Shown here: positions 49,267 through 57,198 of the stretch, piece by piece
How positions within the stretch are numbered: position 1 is the stretch's first letter
Layout: each line of letters opens with the position of its first letter
Source: Thermoplasmata archaeon UBA61
GTDB taxonomy: Archaea > Thermoplasmatota > Thermoplasmata > Lutacidiplasmatales > UBA184
DNA length: 64,000 nt
NCBI GenBank assembly: GCA_002503985.1
Contig: DASW01000009.1
Location: 104,344 to 168,343, forward strand
Direction of reading: 5' to 3'
Translations under genes and position numbers: made by a program
The notes under the pieces: generated by a model
Told to the model about the DNA's origin: nothing
The model's input: the letters and a program-made list of their open reading frames with translations, nothing else
Database searches by the model: none

Positions 49267-50229
49267 ATGACAAACGTTCGCCTCGCGACCGAACAGGACG
49301 CCGTCGGGATCAGCGAGGTATACCGTTCGGACGTAGACGCGTGGTATCGGATGCTTCCCGACGGTTCGCGGGTCCCGGCGAGGTACGAGGAGCTGGATCT
49401 CTTCGGGCGGTTCCTGCACGGCGGTCCTTGGATGGACCCCGAGGGATGCTCCGCGCACCTACGCGGGGTCTTGGCCAGCGGTCAGTGGCCGTTGGTCGCG
49501 ATCGAGGGAGACCGGGTCGTCGGAGAGATGGAGGTGGTCGTGGGTCCGGACATGCGGTGGGGAAAGACGGCCCACATCGACGCGCTCAACGTTCATCGTG
49601 AGTTCCGAAGGAAAGGCGCGGGCCGCGCGTTGATGATGGACGCACGCCGAAGAGCCGAGGAAGCCGGCTGCGAAATAATCACGACGAATCCGGAGGAGGC
49701 CGCCGTCGGATTCTACCACAAGTGCGGTCTCGTGGACGTCGTCGCGCGCCAGCAGGAGCTGCGGCTTCCGTCAGAAACCCAGGAGGTCGAAGAGGTGCCG
49801 GGGCTCGTTACGGGGCCAATCCGGTCGTTCGCTCCTCTAGAGCCCCTCGAGCATGTTCTGGGGCGGTTCCAAACCAGCTTTGCGGACTGGGTTCGGTGGG
49901 ACTGGTCCGTCACAGGTCTCACGGACCATCTCCGGTGGGAGGAGGGAGCAATGCCGTCGCTGGGGGCGTACTATCGCTTGGGGCAGTCCGCGATGCGGGA
50001 GAAGAGCGTGTACCTATACGCTTGGGCCCCGGACTCCGCCCGACTGCCTGAGCTGCTCCGTGCGTGCGTCCACCGAGCGAACGTTCTCGGGTACGACACC
50101 GTCGAGACGACGGTGGACGGCAACGACCTGCCCCGGGTTTCGGGAATGGGCGGGTCTCTCGGCAAAGAGACGACCCTTCTCGGAAGTTTCCTCAAGCGGT
50201 CGGATACCCACGGCCGAACGACCCGGTAG
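49267..50229 (+). CDS. GNAT-family acetyltransferase with a second GNAT-like half
   Basis: 320 aa from the ATG at 49267. First half: VRLATEQDAVGISEVYRSDV, VAIEGDRVVGEMEVVVGPDM, and the acetyl-CoA loop NVHREFRRKGAGRALMMDAR, then IITTNPEEAAVGFYHKCGLV. The second half (from about residue 160) repeats the size of a GNAT domain, with LLRACVHRANVLGYDTVETT, but has no clear CoA loop. Substrate unknown. The frame is open further upstream, but MTNVRLATEQD is the natural start. Confidence 0.8.
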   Translation: MTNVRLATEQDAVGISEVYRSDVDAWYRMLPDGSRVPARYEELDLFGRFLHGGPWMDPEGCSAHLRGVLASGQWPLVAIEGDRVVGEMEVVVGPDMRWGKTAHIDALNVHREFRRKGAGRALMMDARRRAEEAGCEIITTNPEEAAVGFYHKCGLVDVVARQQELRLPSETQEVEEVPGLVTGPIRSFAPLEPLEHVLGRFQTSFADWVRWDWSVTGLTDHLRWEEGAMPSLGAYYRLGQSAMREKSVYLYAWAPDSARLPELLRACVHRANVLGYDTVETTVDGNDLPRVSGMGGSLGKETTLLGSFLKRSDTHGRTTR

Positions 50230-50503
50230 GGGCCCCGCGTAGGGCGGCTCCCGACGCTCGGTGAGCTTGCGGTTTGTCGCCAGAGGAGATCACGATGCCA
50301 CCGGTCTCCATCATGCCTATTGGTTGAGGCGTTGAAGAAGGAAGGTTTTGGAAAGGTCCCTCGCACGCCTGGGACACGGTGCTGTCCCCTTGCGGCGATA
50401 TGGAAGGACCTTTCCGGGGTGGTTGCAATCTAACGAGGGCCTTCCGAGGTATTTGAGCCGCGGACGGGAGGTCGTGAAACGGCTCGGAAGCGAGCCGTTC
50501 CGT
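50230..50503. other. intergenic region with nested inverted repeats
   Basis: No protein gene seen. It contains the candidate RNA described at 50345-50425 and its TATA-like box at 50447-50457 on the minus strand. Confidence 0.4.
50345..50425 (-). ncRNA. candidate small RNA with a tRNA-like cloverleaf outline
   Basis: On the minus strand GGAAAGGTCC (50407-50416) pairs perfectly with GGACCTTTCC (50351-50360), closing about 66 nt. Inside, GGGACA pairs with TGTCCC around a 6-nt loop (50372-50389), and TCCC/GGGA can form a further arm. TCAAATAC at 50449-50456 on the minus strand lies about 26 bases before the 5' end. It lacks the invariant tRNA GG of the D-loop and the GTTCGA T-loop, so it is not a normal tRNA. 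Strand choice rests on the TATA box. Confidence 0.35.
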
Positions 50504-50992
50504 CTACCGGGAACGGTGGGGGTCCGGCTCGGCGACAACGATCCGAGGGAGCTCTCCCTGGATCGTCGAGGGCCGTCGCGCCGTCGCGGCGGCCGCGCGA
50601 CTCGTCGCGGCAGCCCGCGGCAGGAGCCAACGCTCGCCCCATGCCCGGAGTTCGCGCGCGGCGGGCGCGAGGCCGAGGCCCATCTCGGTGAGCGAGTAGA
50701 CGACGGAGAACGGTCGAGTGCTGACGACCGTGCGCTGCACGACGCCCTGGCCTTCGAGAAACTTCAGTGTCGCGCTCAGGGTCTTCGCGTTCAGCCGCGG
50801 GTTCGACTTCAGGATCTCGCTGAACCGCTGCGGCCCCTCGAGCAGGCGGTGGACGATCGCGAGCCGCCACTCCGTACCGATGACGCCCACGGCGGCCAGC
50901 ACCGGGCACAGGTGACGTCCGTCGGCCGAGTCGCAGGTGCCCACCGCTGCCGGGTGGGCGGGGTTGGTTCGCCGAGAGCGCTCCGTCTCCAT
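50504..50992 (-). CDS. HxlR-family winged-helix regulator
   Basis: 162 aa. CPVLAAVGVIGTEWRLAIVH, LLEGPQRFSEILKSNPRLNA, KTLSATLKFLEGQGVVQRTV and FSVVYSLTEMGLGLAPAARE give a complete HxlR/MarR-like wHTH, with the family's N-terminal Cys (CPV) that can sense thiol-reactive stress. A C-terminal Ala/Arg-rich tail of about 45 residues is unusual. TATA ACTATAAGAG at 51026-51035 overlaps an inverted repeat, suggesting autoregulation. Confidence 0.85.
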   Translation of the reverse strand: METERSRRTNPAHPAAVGTCDSADGRHLCPVLAAVGVIGTEWRLAIVHRLLEGPQRFSEILKSNPRLNAKTLSATLKFLEGQGVVQRTVVSTRPFSVVYSLTEMGLGLAPAARELRAWGERWLLPRAAATSRAAAATARRPSTIQGELPRIVVAEPDPHRSR

Positions 50993-51033
50993 CGGTCTTG
51001 CCTCGGCTCGGCAGACCCACGGACCCTCTTATA

Positions 51034-51057
51034 GTTACTGTGTGCAAGCAAGTGAAC
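51034..51057. promoter_or_regulatory. HxlR operator-like inverted repeat
   Basis: GTTACT (51034-51039) and AGTGAAC (51051-51057) form an imperfect dyad 12 bases apart, touching the HxlR TATA box. It lies between the divergent genes at 50992 and 51135, so it could control both. Confidence 0.4.
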
Positions 51058-51134
51058 GGTGGTAACTCAATCGGACCCGGAGCACCTCTCATCGAGCGGG
51101 CGTACCTTTTCTCCGCGCTCGCCCGTCGGGCGCC

Positions 51135-51749
51135 GTGCCCATCCGTCGTCGCGAGATCGAGCTCACGGTCGAGCGGCCGCTACGGCCCGGTGACCCGGCC
51201 GGTGGCTCGGTGCGTCTCTCGGCCCGGTTCGAGCTTCCCCCGGACGGGTCCGGCCCGGACCACTCGGAGCTCGCGCGCGCCTTCGACGACCTCCGAGCCG
51301 ACCTGGACGGCCTCGTCGGCCTTCCGCTCGCCGCGCTCCCGGCCACACGCCCGGACCGCGACCTGACCGAGCTCGTCGAGACCTACCGGCCGCGGCAACG
51401 CGAGCTCGTGGACCTCCTCCTCGGCGAAGGCGAGCTTACCGAGGGCGAGCACGCCCGTCTAGCGGAGTACCTCAGTGCCCCCCCCGCGCCGGCCGAGGTC
51501 CCCTCGCCCCCTCCGGAGCGGAGGTTCGATACCCCGATCGCGGCGGTCCCGATCGTCGTGGGACGCGCGGACGACGGAGCCCGACCTGTCAGCGAGCTTC
51601 TCCGTCTCTATCAGATCATCTCGCTCAAGCAGGCGGGGGCTGTTCGCGCCCGTCAGAAGATCTCGTTCTCCGAGTACATGGCCCTCAAGCGGCACTTCCA
51701 AGAGACCGACGCGAGCGCCGAGCAGCGCGCAGACCCGGAAAGCCGTTAG
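51135..51749 (+). CDS. conserved-looking cytoplasmic protein, unknown function
   Basis: 204 aa. Beta-rich N-terminal part (REIELTVERPLRPGDPAGGS, VRLSARFELPPDGSGPDHSE), helical middle (TELVETYRPRQRELVDLLLG), Pro-rich linker, and a helical C-terminus (VSELLRLYQIISLKQAGAVR, RARQKISFSEYMALKRHFQE). No family recognised. GTG start; TATA-like TACCTTTTC near 51105-51113 gives a leaderless transcript. Confidence 0.6.
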   Translation: MPIRRREIELTVERPLRPGDPAGGSVRLSARFELPPDGSGPDHSELARAFDDLRADLDGLVGLPLAALPATRPDRDLTELVETYRPRQRELVDLLLGEGELTEGEHARLAEYLSAPPAPAEVPSPPPERRFDTPIAAVPIVVGRADDGARPVSELLRLYQIISLKQAGAVRARQKISFSEYMALKRHFQETDASAEQRADPESR

Positions 51750-53095
51750 CGCGGTCGCGCCGCCCGGCCTTTCGCCGCCACCGGCGTAGGGAACAGAGCG
51801 ATCGCGAGCATCCCGACGTCCGTGATCCCCCGCCGCATCGCGACCACCCGGGCCCGGTCGGGGCGGACCCGGGAGTCCGGGTCGGTCGCGGCGCCGACGA
51901 CGGCGCCGGCCGGGTACTCGGGCGCCCCGACCGTGCCGGCGGTCCGGAAGAGGCCCACGCTCATCTCTCGTCGACGGAGCCCGGCCCGAGCCTCGGTCAG
52001 GAACTCACCGAACGCCGGCCCTTCGTCGACCCCTTCGGGAAGTCCGAGGGTTGTCATCGCGAACGCGCCGAGGCCCTTCGTCCGGCTCTCGGCCGAGAGT
52101 CCTTCGGCCGCGTAGAGGTCCTCCGCGCGGGCAAGGAACCGCGCGGCGGCCTCGGCCGGCGCGTCTCGGAGCGCTAGGAACGCGAGACGGCTCGTCCAAC
52201 CCTTGTCGAAGACCGCATCGGCCGCGGACTTGAGCGCGTCCCCCGGGCTCGCGACGACCACGGGGCGGGCGATCCGGTCCGGGAGGTCGGACCCGGGGGC
52301 CTCTCCCGTCGCTAGGACCTCGCGGACCGACGCCAGAAGCGAGTCTGAAAGCCCGAGGCGTACGAGGAGCTCTCGACACGCTCCTCGCTCGGTGGGTCCG
52401 ATGGGGTGGACCGGGCCACCCCCCAGGAGCTTCGCCCCGTCGCCTCGATCGACGATCAAGGTCGCCACGTCCGCGCGAGGGATTGCGCTCGCGAGCCGAC
52501 CGCCCACGACCCCTCTCCCCAGCACCCGGCGCAGGAGTCCGACCTCGGCACCGGTGGCCCCACGCATATGGGCGTCTCGAAGGAAGTCCCCGAACTCCTC
52601 GTCCCCCATCCCCCGGGGGGGACGGCTGAGGCAGCGCACCGCGCCTCCGGAAAGGAGCACGAGCAGAAGGTCCTGCTCGGAGAGCCCGCCGGCGAGCTCG
52701 GTCGCTGCGGCGATGGCCTCCTCGGCCTCGGGCGCGTCGCCCCAACCGGGCGGTACGAGAGTTCCCCGGAACGGGACCTCGTCGGTGACCGGCTCCGGTC
52801 CCGCGAGGAACCCCTGGGTCAATCGGTCGCCGATGGCGTGGAGGGCGGCGAGCGCCATCGAGTTCGCCGCGTTCCCGAACGCGAGGAACGCGACCTGGCG
52901 ATAGCGTCCGTCCGTCACGAACCGGTTGCCGACGCGCAGCGCGCCCGACTCACGACGCAGCGCGAGCCGCACCGAGCGATAGGCGTCCGCAGAGGTAACG
53001 GCCGCCCGGAATGCGATCGTGTGGAGCGGGTCCGGACCCTTCGGGTCGGGTTCCCCCGAGGGAGGGAACGGGTCCCATGGGAACTGTCCGATCAC
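51746..53095 (-). CDS. glycerate 2-kinase-like protein (GckA/MOFRL family), divergent
   Basis: 449 aa. HTIAFRAAVTSADAYRSVRL, FLAFGNAANSMALAALHAIG (relatives have G-K-A), LLVLLSGGAVRCLSRPPRGM (relatives L-x-S-G-G-x-S-A-L), SAIPRADVATLIVDRGDGAK and the C-terminal MOFRL-like ending follow the glycerate 2-kinase order. Several key residues differ, including the Lys of the GKA box, so activity or substrate may have changed. It starts 53 bases after the flavoprotein beta subunit and may be the third gene of that operon. GTG start. Confidence 0.6.
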   Translation of the reverse strand: MIGQFPWDPFPPSGEPDPKGPDPLHTIAFRAAVTSADAYRSVRLALRRESGALRVGNRFVTDGRYRQVAFLAFGNAANSMALAALHAIGDRLTQGFLAGPEPVTDEVPFRGTLVPPGWGDAPEAEEAIAAATELAGGLSEQDLLLVLLSGGAVRCLSRPPRGMGDEEFGDFLRDAHMRGATGAEVGLLRRVLGRGVVGGRLASAIPRADVATLIVDRGDGAKLLGGGPVHPIGPTERGACRELLVRLGLSDSLLASVREVLATGEAPGSDLPDRIARPVVVASPGDALKSAADAVFDKGWTSRLAFLALRDAPAEAAARFLARAEDLYAAEGLSAESRTKGLGAFAMTTLGLPEGVDEGPAFGEFLTEARAGLRRREMSVGLFRTAGTVGAPEYPAGAVVGAATDPDSRVRPDRARVVAMRRGITDVGMLAIALFPTPVAAKGRAARPR

Positions 53096-53147
53096 GGTGA
53101 GCGGGAGCGGGACGCGCGCTCAAGAGCGTAGCGGGGGCGAACGTCGC

Positions 53148-54311
53148 CTATCCGAGCTGGAGGCGTTCCACGGTCGCGACGGGGGTCGGGGCGAGGAACC
53201 GCCTCGGAGAGAACTGGGCCGGGTCGAGGTCGGTCGGCTGACCGAGGGCGGCGAGGGCGATGCGCCGAGAGGTCGCCGGGGCGAGCATGAACCCGTGACC
53301 CCCGAAGCCGTTCCCGTGGACGAAGCCGGGAAGACGCGGGTCCTCGCCGATCACGGGGAACCCGTCCGGTGTGTCGTCGTAGAACCCCGACCAAGCGCGC
53401 AGGACCCCGACGGAGCCGAGCCGCGGAACGAGACCCACGAGCGCTCGCGCCATCGTGGTGAGGAAGGCCGGAGAGCTCCCCTGGCCGCGGGACGTTCCGG
53501 GCCGATGGGGGAGGGTGAGGCCGCCGATGACCTCACCCCGCATCGACTGGCTGAAGTAGAGCCCGTCCGAGACGCGGACGACCATCGGGTCGAGGAACGG
53601 CTTCAGCGCTTCGGTCGCGAGGATCTCGTGACGGGTGGCAACGTTCGGGACCTCGAGCCCCGACCGGCGCGAGAGGTCGCCGGACCAGCCGCCGGCCGCG
53701 TTCACGACGGTCGAGGTCGCGACCGGGCCTTTCGAGGTGAGCAGACCGGCGACCTTCCCGTCCCGGACTTCGACCCCGTGCGCCTCGACGCCGAGCGCGA
53801 CCTCGACGCCGAGCGAACGGACCGCCTCGTAGACGCCCCAGAGTGCGGGGAACGGGTAGAGCAATCCGTCGCTCTCGAGGTACGTGCCTCCCACCGCGGC
53901 GCCCGGGGCGATCCCCTCGATGAGCTGAGCGATCCCGTCCCCGTCCAACACCTTCGAGGGGAGACCTTCGGACGCCACGAGGGCGTGGACGTTCCGAAGG
54001 CGAGCGAGCTCGCCCTCGTTCTCGGCGAGGAACAGGTATCCGGACTGCCGGAACCAGATGTTGAACCCGAACTCGAGGCCGAAGCGACGGTACGCCTGCA
54101 CCGACTCGCGGGCGAGCCGGACCGTCCCGCGGGTCTCCCACTGCTGGCGTACCCCGCCCCCGTTGCGACCGGACGCCCCGCTCGAAAGGAAACCGCGGTC
54201 GACGACGAGGATCGGTCCGCCGCCCGCCCGGGCGAGATGGTAGGCTGTGAAGAGACCGACGATCCCGGCCCCGACCACGACGGTCCGGTACGAGTCCCGG
54301 GCGAACGTCAT
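53148..54311 (-). CDS. FAD-dependent amine/imino acid oxidase subunit (SoxB/proline dehydrogenase beta-like)
   Basis: 387 aa. SYRTVVVGAGIVGLFTAYHL is the FAD-binding beta-alpha-beta unit; DRGFLSSGASGRNGGGVRQQ the family block; STVVNAAGGWSGDLSRRSGL, LRAWSGFYDDTPDGFPVIGE and FVHGNGFGGHGFMLAPATSR complete the DAO fold. Its ATG overlaps the alpha-subunit stop (ATGA), so it forms a complex with that gene product. Candidate substrates are sarcosine, proline, or opine-type imino acids. Confidence 0.85.
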   Translation of the reverse strand: MTFARDSYRTVVVGAGIVGLFTAYHLARAGGGPILVVDRGFLSSGASGRNGGGVRQQWETRGTVRLARESVQAYRRFGLEFGFNIWFRQSGYLFLAENEGELARLRNVHALVASEGLPSKVLDGDGIAQLIEGIAPGAAVGGTYLESDGLLYPFPALWGVYEAVRSLGVEVALGVEAHGVEVRDGKVAGLLTSKGPVATSTVVNAAGGWSGDLSRRSGLEVPNVATRHEILATEALKPFLDPMVVRVSDGLYFSQSMRGEVIGGLTLPHRPGTSRGQGSSPAFLTTMARALVGLVPRLGSVGVLRAWSGFYDDTPDGFPVIGEDPRLPGFVHGNGFGGHGFMLAPATSRRIALAALGQPTDLDPAQFSPRRFLAPTPVATVERLQLG

Positions 54312-55975
54312 GGGTGGACCTCGAGGGCCGGAGGGTTCGGCAGGGAGGCGAGCGCGGCGAGCGGGATCGGCACGACCGGAGGTCGTTGGGTGATGTACCC
54401 CACCTCCGCCGGTGGTCGATCCTCGAGGATCGAGAGCAGGAGAAGCGCGTCGGGAAGGCAGTACCGGCCCTGACAGATCCCCGAGCCGAGGCTCGTGTAC
54501 CGTTTGACGACCTCGATGCCGCGGTATCCGGAGCGGACCGCCCGCTCGACCTCCGCGACCAGGACGTCCACGCAGGGGCAGGCCACCCACCGTCCATGGC
54601 CCGGGACGCGAAGGAGCTCGCGGTAGTACCCCACGAGCTCCGTGGCCGCCACGTCCGGAGTCGGGGAGGGCGCGGACCCGGTCGGACCGACCCCCCGGAC
54701 GACCGCGTCGGCGACGGTCTCGGCGTGGTGGGCGAATTCGGAAGGAGAGATGCCGGCCACCGAACCGGAGGCGAAGAGGCCCGGGACGCTGGTGGCCCCG
54801 TTCGCGCTCACGGTGGGCGCGTACGCCCCGACTCCCGGCCGCCATTCCATCGCGGCGCCGCTTTGGAAGAACAGTTGGGCATGGGGGACCCGCCGGTGCG
54901 CGAGAACGATCGCGTCGCACGCGATCGTCGTCTCGCTTCCGCCACCTCGAGCGCGGAGGCGGACCGAACGGACGTGCTTGCGCCCACCGGCCCGGAGGAG
55001 CAGAGAACGCGGGTACAGCAGGATGCCGCGGTCGCTCGCGGCCCGAACGACCTCGGGACGGATCTCTCCCGGGGCGACGACCGCGGTGACCGCGTCCCCG
55101 CACGACGAAAGAACTTCCGCGGCACGGCGGCCCCCGCCCACGACCACGGCCTCATGGAACGGAGGAGGACGCGATGGGGCTGCGAGTGCTAGGGCCGCGT
55201 CGGCGGTGAGGACGCCGGGCCGGTCGTTTCCTCCGAAGAGAAGAGAGGCATCGTATCCTCCGGTCGCGACCACGACCGACCGAGCGTCGATGCGAACGCC
55301 CTGTGCCGGCTCGCGGAAGGCGAGGAGGGTGAACCGTCGCTCCCCGGTCTCCGCGGGAGGTGGGAGGAACACCGCGGTCGTCGCGCCCAGGAGCTCCGCG
55401 CCGTCGGTGGTCGGGGGATGAAGCCCTCGCTCGACCACCACCGGGGTAATCCCTCGTGCGGCGAGTGCGGCGGCCACCGAACGGCCCGCCTCCCCCGCCC
55501 CGATGACCACCACCTCCGGCGAGCGTTCTACCGCCGGGGCCGAGAGCGCCCGGGAGACGGCGTCCGTGGGTGGCTCCCCGGTGCCGGCGAGCCGACGGAC
55601 TAACCGTTGGTAGAGTCGGGTAGCCACCGCCGGCCGCCTCAGTCCGTGCAGGCTGTCGACCCCGCCGGGCATGAGGAGGCCGATGGCTCCGAGGAGGTCC
55701 CAGCTCGGGGACGGCCACGCGTTCTCGGTCGTGACGGAATCTCCGGAGGTCGGCTCGTATCGGCAGGCCCGGACGTTGGGGCGGCCGTTGACCCGCACGA
55801 GGCAGCCGGTGCAATGTCCGATCCCGCAGAGAGGGCCTTGGGGCCGATGGTACTGGATCGACCGATGCAGGAGGGGAATCCGGTCGCGAGAGAGGACGGA
55901 GAGGAGGGTCTCACCCTTCCGAGCCGAGCGCGGTCGCCCTCGGAATGAGAACTGCCGGTCCGGCTCCCCAACCAT
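54308..55975 (-). CDS. sarcosine/opine oxidase alpha-like flavo-iron-sulfur protein
   Basis: 555 aa from the ATG at 55975. The N-terminal 2Fe-2S plug domain (CGIGHCTGCLVRVNGRPNVR, plus a later Cys in ACRYEP) precedes an FAD/NAD domain (SPEVVVIGAGEAGRSVAAAL) and VPGLFASGSVAGISPSEFAH. Then comes a BFD-like 2Fe-2S domain (WVACPCVDVLVAEVERAV ... SGICQGRYCLPDA). This is the layout of SoxA-type subunits of heteromeric sarcosine, proline and opine dehydrogenases, which pass electrons from the beta-subunit flavin. TATA CCTAAATACG at 56006-56015. Confidence 0.85.
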   Translation of the reverse strand: MVGEPDRQFSFRGRPRSARKGETLLSVLSRDRIPLLHRSIQYHRPQGPLCGIGHCTGCLVRVNGRPNVRACRYEPTSGDSVTTENAWPSPSWDLLGAIGLLMPGGVDSLHGLRRPAVATRLYQRLVRRLAGTGEPPTDAVSRALSAPAVERSPEVVVIGAGEAGRSVAAALAARGITPVVVERGLHPPTTDGAELLGATTAVFLPPPAETGERRFTLLAFREPAQGVRIDARSVVVATGGYDASLLFGGNDRPGVLTADAALALAAPSRPPPFHEAVVVGGGRRAAEVLSSCGDAVTAVVAPGEIRPEVVRAASDRGILLYPRSLLLRAGGRKHVRSVRLRARGGGSETTIACDAIVLAHRRVPHAQLFFQSGAAMEWRPGVGAYAPTVSANGATSVPGLFASGSVAGISPSEFAHHAETVADAVVRGVGPTGSAPSPTPDVAATELVGYYRELLRVPGHGRWVACPCVDVLVAEVERAVRSGYRGIEVVKRYTSLGSGICQGRYCLPDALLLLSILEDRPPAEVGYITQRPPVVPIPLAALASLPNPPALEVHP

Positions 55976-56115
55976 GCTGAGCGACCGCTCGGCACCCGCG
56001 CCCGACGTATTTAGGGTCCCCGGCGGGGCCGTACGAGGGCCCGGAGTTCGGCCGCTAAGGCCGGTGGTTTGGCCGAGGCTATATAGAGAATAGTGACTCC
56101 GCCCAACTACCATCA

Positions 56116-57198
56116 ATGCGTAGCAGCGGCGGGTTCCACGGTCGGAGGATCCAGAAGACGGGAGGGTCGACCTTCATCATCTCCCTTCCGAAGAACTGGG
56201 TGACCGCCCGCGGCCTCGGACCGGGCGATGTGCTGTTCTTCACGCCGCGTGCCGACGGCTCGCTCACGGTCTTCGCGGAATCGGCGAACCCCTCCGAGAT
56301 GGAGCGAAGGGTGGTCGAGGTCCGGAACGAGATGAACGAGGAGCATCTCTTCCGACGGCTGATCGCCGAGTACATTGCCGGGTACCCGCTCCTCGAAGTT
56401 CGCACCCCCGGTCGCATGGGGGCCCGGACCCGCGAGGTGATCCGTAATTTCGCCCAGCGGATGATTGGCCCCGAGATCCTCGAGGAGACCGCGGAGGCGG
56501 TGATCCTCCAGGATGTCGTCGGCCAGAACCCGCTCCCGATACCGTCCATCATCCGGCGGATGCACCAGATGGTCCGCGCGATGCAAACGGACGCGATGAC
56601 CGCGTTCCGGTCGCGGGACGCGGCGATCGCGCGGGACGTGGTCGAACGCGATTGGGAGGTCGACCGCCTCCACTGGTTCCTCGAGAAACAGGTGACGAGC
56701 GCGCTCCGCGATGCCCGGATCCTGGCGGTCGTCGACCTCACGCTGCCCGAATGTTCCACGTACCTCCTCGCGTCGCGCACGCTCGAACGGATCGCCGACC
56801 ACGCGGTCCGGATCGCCGAGACCGTCACGATCCTCGGTCGCGAGCGGATCCCCGAGCGGCTCGTGAGCGAGCTTGACCGCATGGCGGCTGCCGCGGCGAC
56901 GGCGCTGGCCGACGCCCTCGATTGCCTCGATTCGCGAGACATCCAGAAGGCGAACGAAGTGGTCGACGCGGCCCACAAGCTCACCGAGGAACGCGACAGC
57001 ATCCTCCACCAGCTCACGTCCAAGCACGGGCGCCTCGCGGTCGGTCTCGCCTACGTGCTCGAGAGCCTCGAGCGGAGCGCGTTCTACGCGAGCGACCTCG
57101 CGGAGATCGCGATCAACCGCGCGGTCGAGTCGCCCCGGGCCGACCCCGTCGCCGCGACGGCCCCGAGGAAGGTCGCGGCTCAGGCGCCCGGCGCGTAG
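56116..57198 (+). CDS. AbrB-domain PhoU-like phosphate regulator
   Basis: 360 aa. The N-terminal SpoVT/AbrB swapped-hairpin (GRRIQKTGGSTFIISLPKNW) is followed by two PhoU helical repeats with metal-binding E-x-x-x-D motifs (WEVDRLHWFLEKQVTSALRD, LASRTLERIADHAVRIAETV, YVLESLERSAFYASDLAEIA). This archaeal form couples DNA binding to phosphate sensing. TATA GCTATATAGAG at 56078-56088. Its 3' end overlaps the convergent transporter by 19 bases. Confidence 0.9.
   Translation: MRSSGGFHGRRIQKTGGSTFIISLPKNWVTARGLGPGDVLFFTPRADGSLTVFAESANPSEMERRVVEVRNEMNEEHLFRRLIAEYIAGYPLLEVRTPGRMGARTREVIRNFAQRMIGPEILEETAEAVILQDVVGQNPLPIPSIIRRMHQMVRAMQTDAMTAFRSRDAAIARDVVERDWEVDRLHWFLEKQVTSALRDARILAVVDLTLPECSTYLLASRTLERIADHAVRIAETVTILGRERIPERLVSELDRMAAAAATALADALDCLDSRDIQKANEVVDAAHKLTEERDSILHQLTSKHGRLAVGLAYVLESLERSAFYASDLAEIAINRAVESPRADPVAATAPRKVAAQAPGA

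Noticed and set aside
50345..50425. A genuine tRNA gene
   Set aside because: It has a 7-bp acceptor-like stem but no D-loop GG, no T-loop GTTCGA and a 6-base anticodon-like loop.
53019..54473. Plus-strand frame of 484 codons opposite the flavoprotein beta subunit
   Set aside because: Charged, low-complexity translation opposite a gene with clear FAD motifs.
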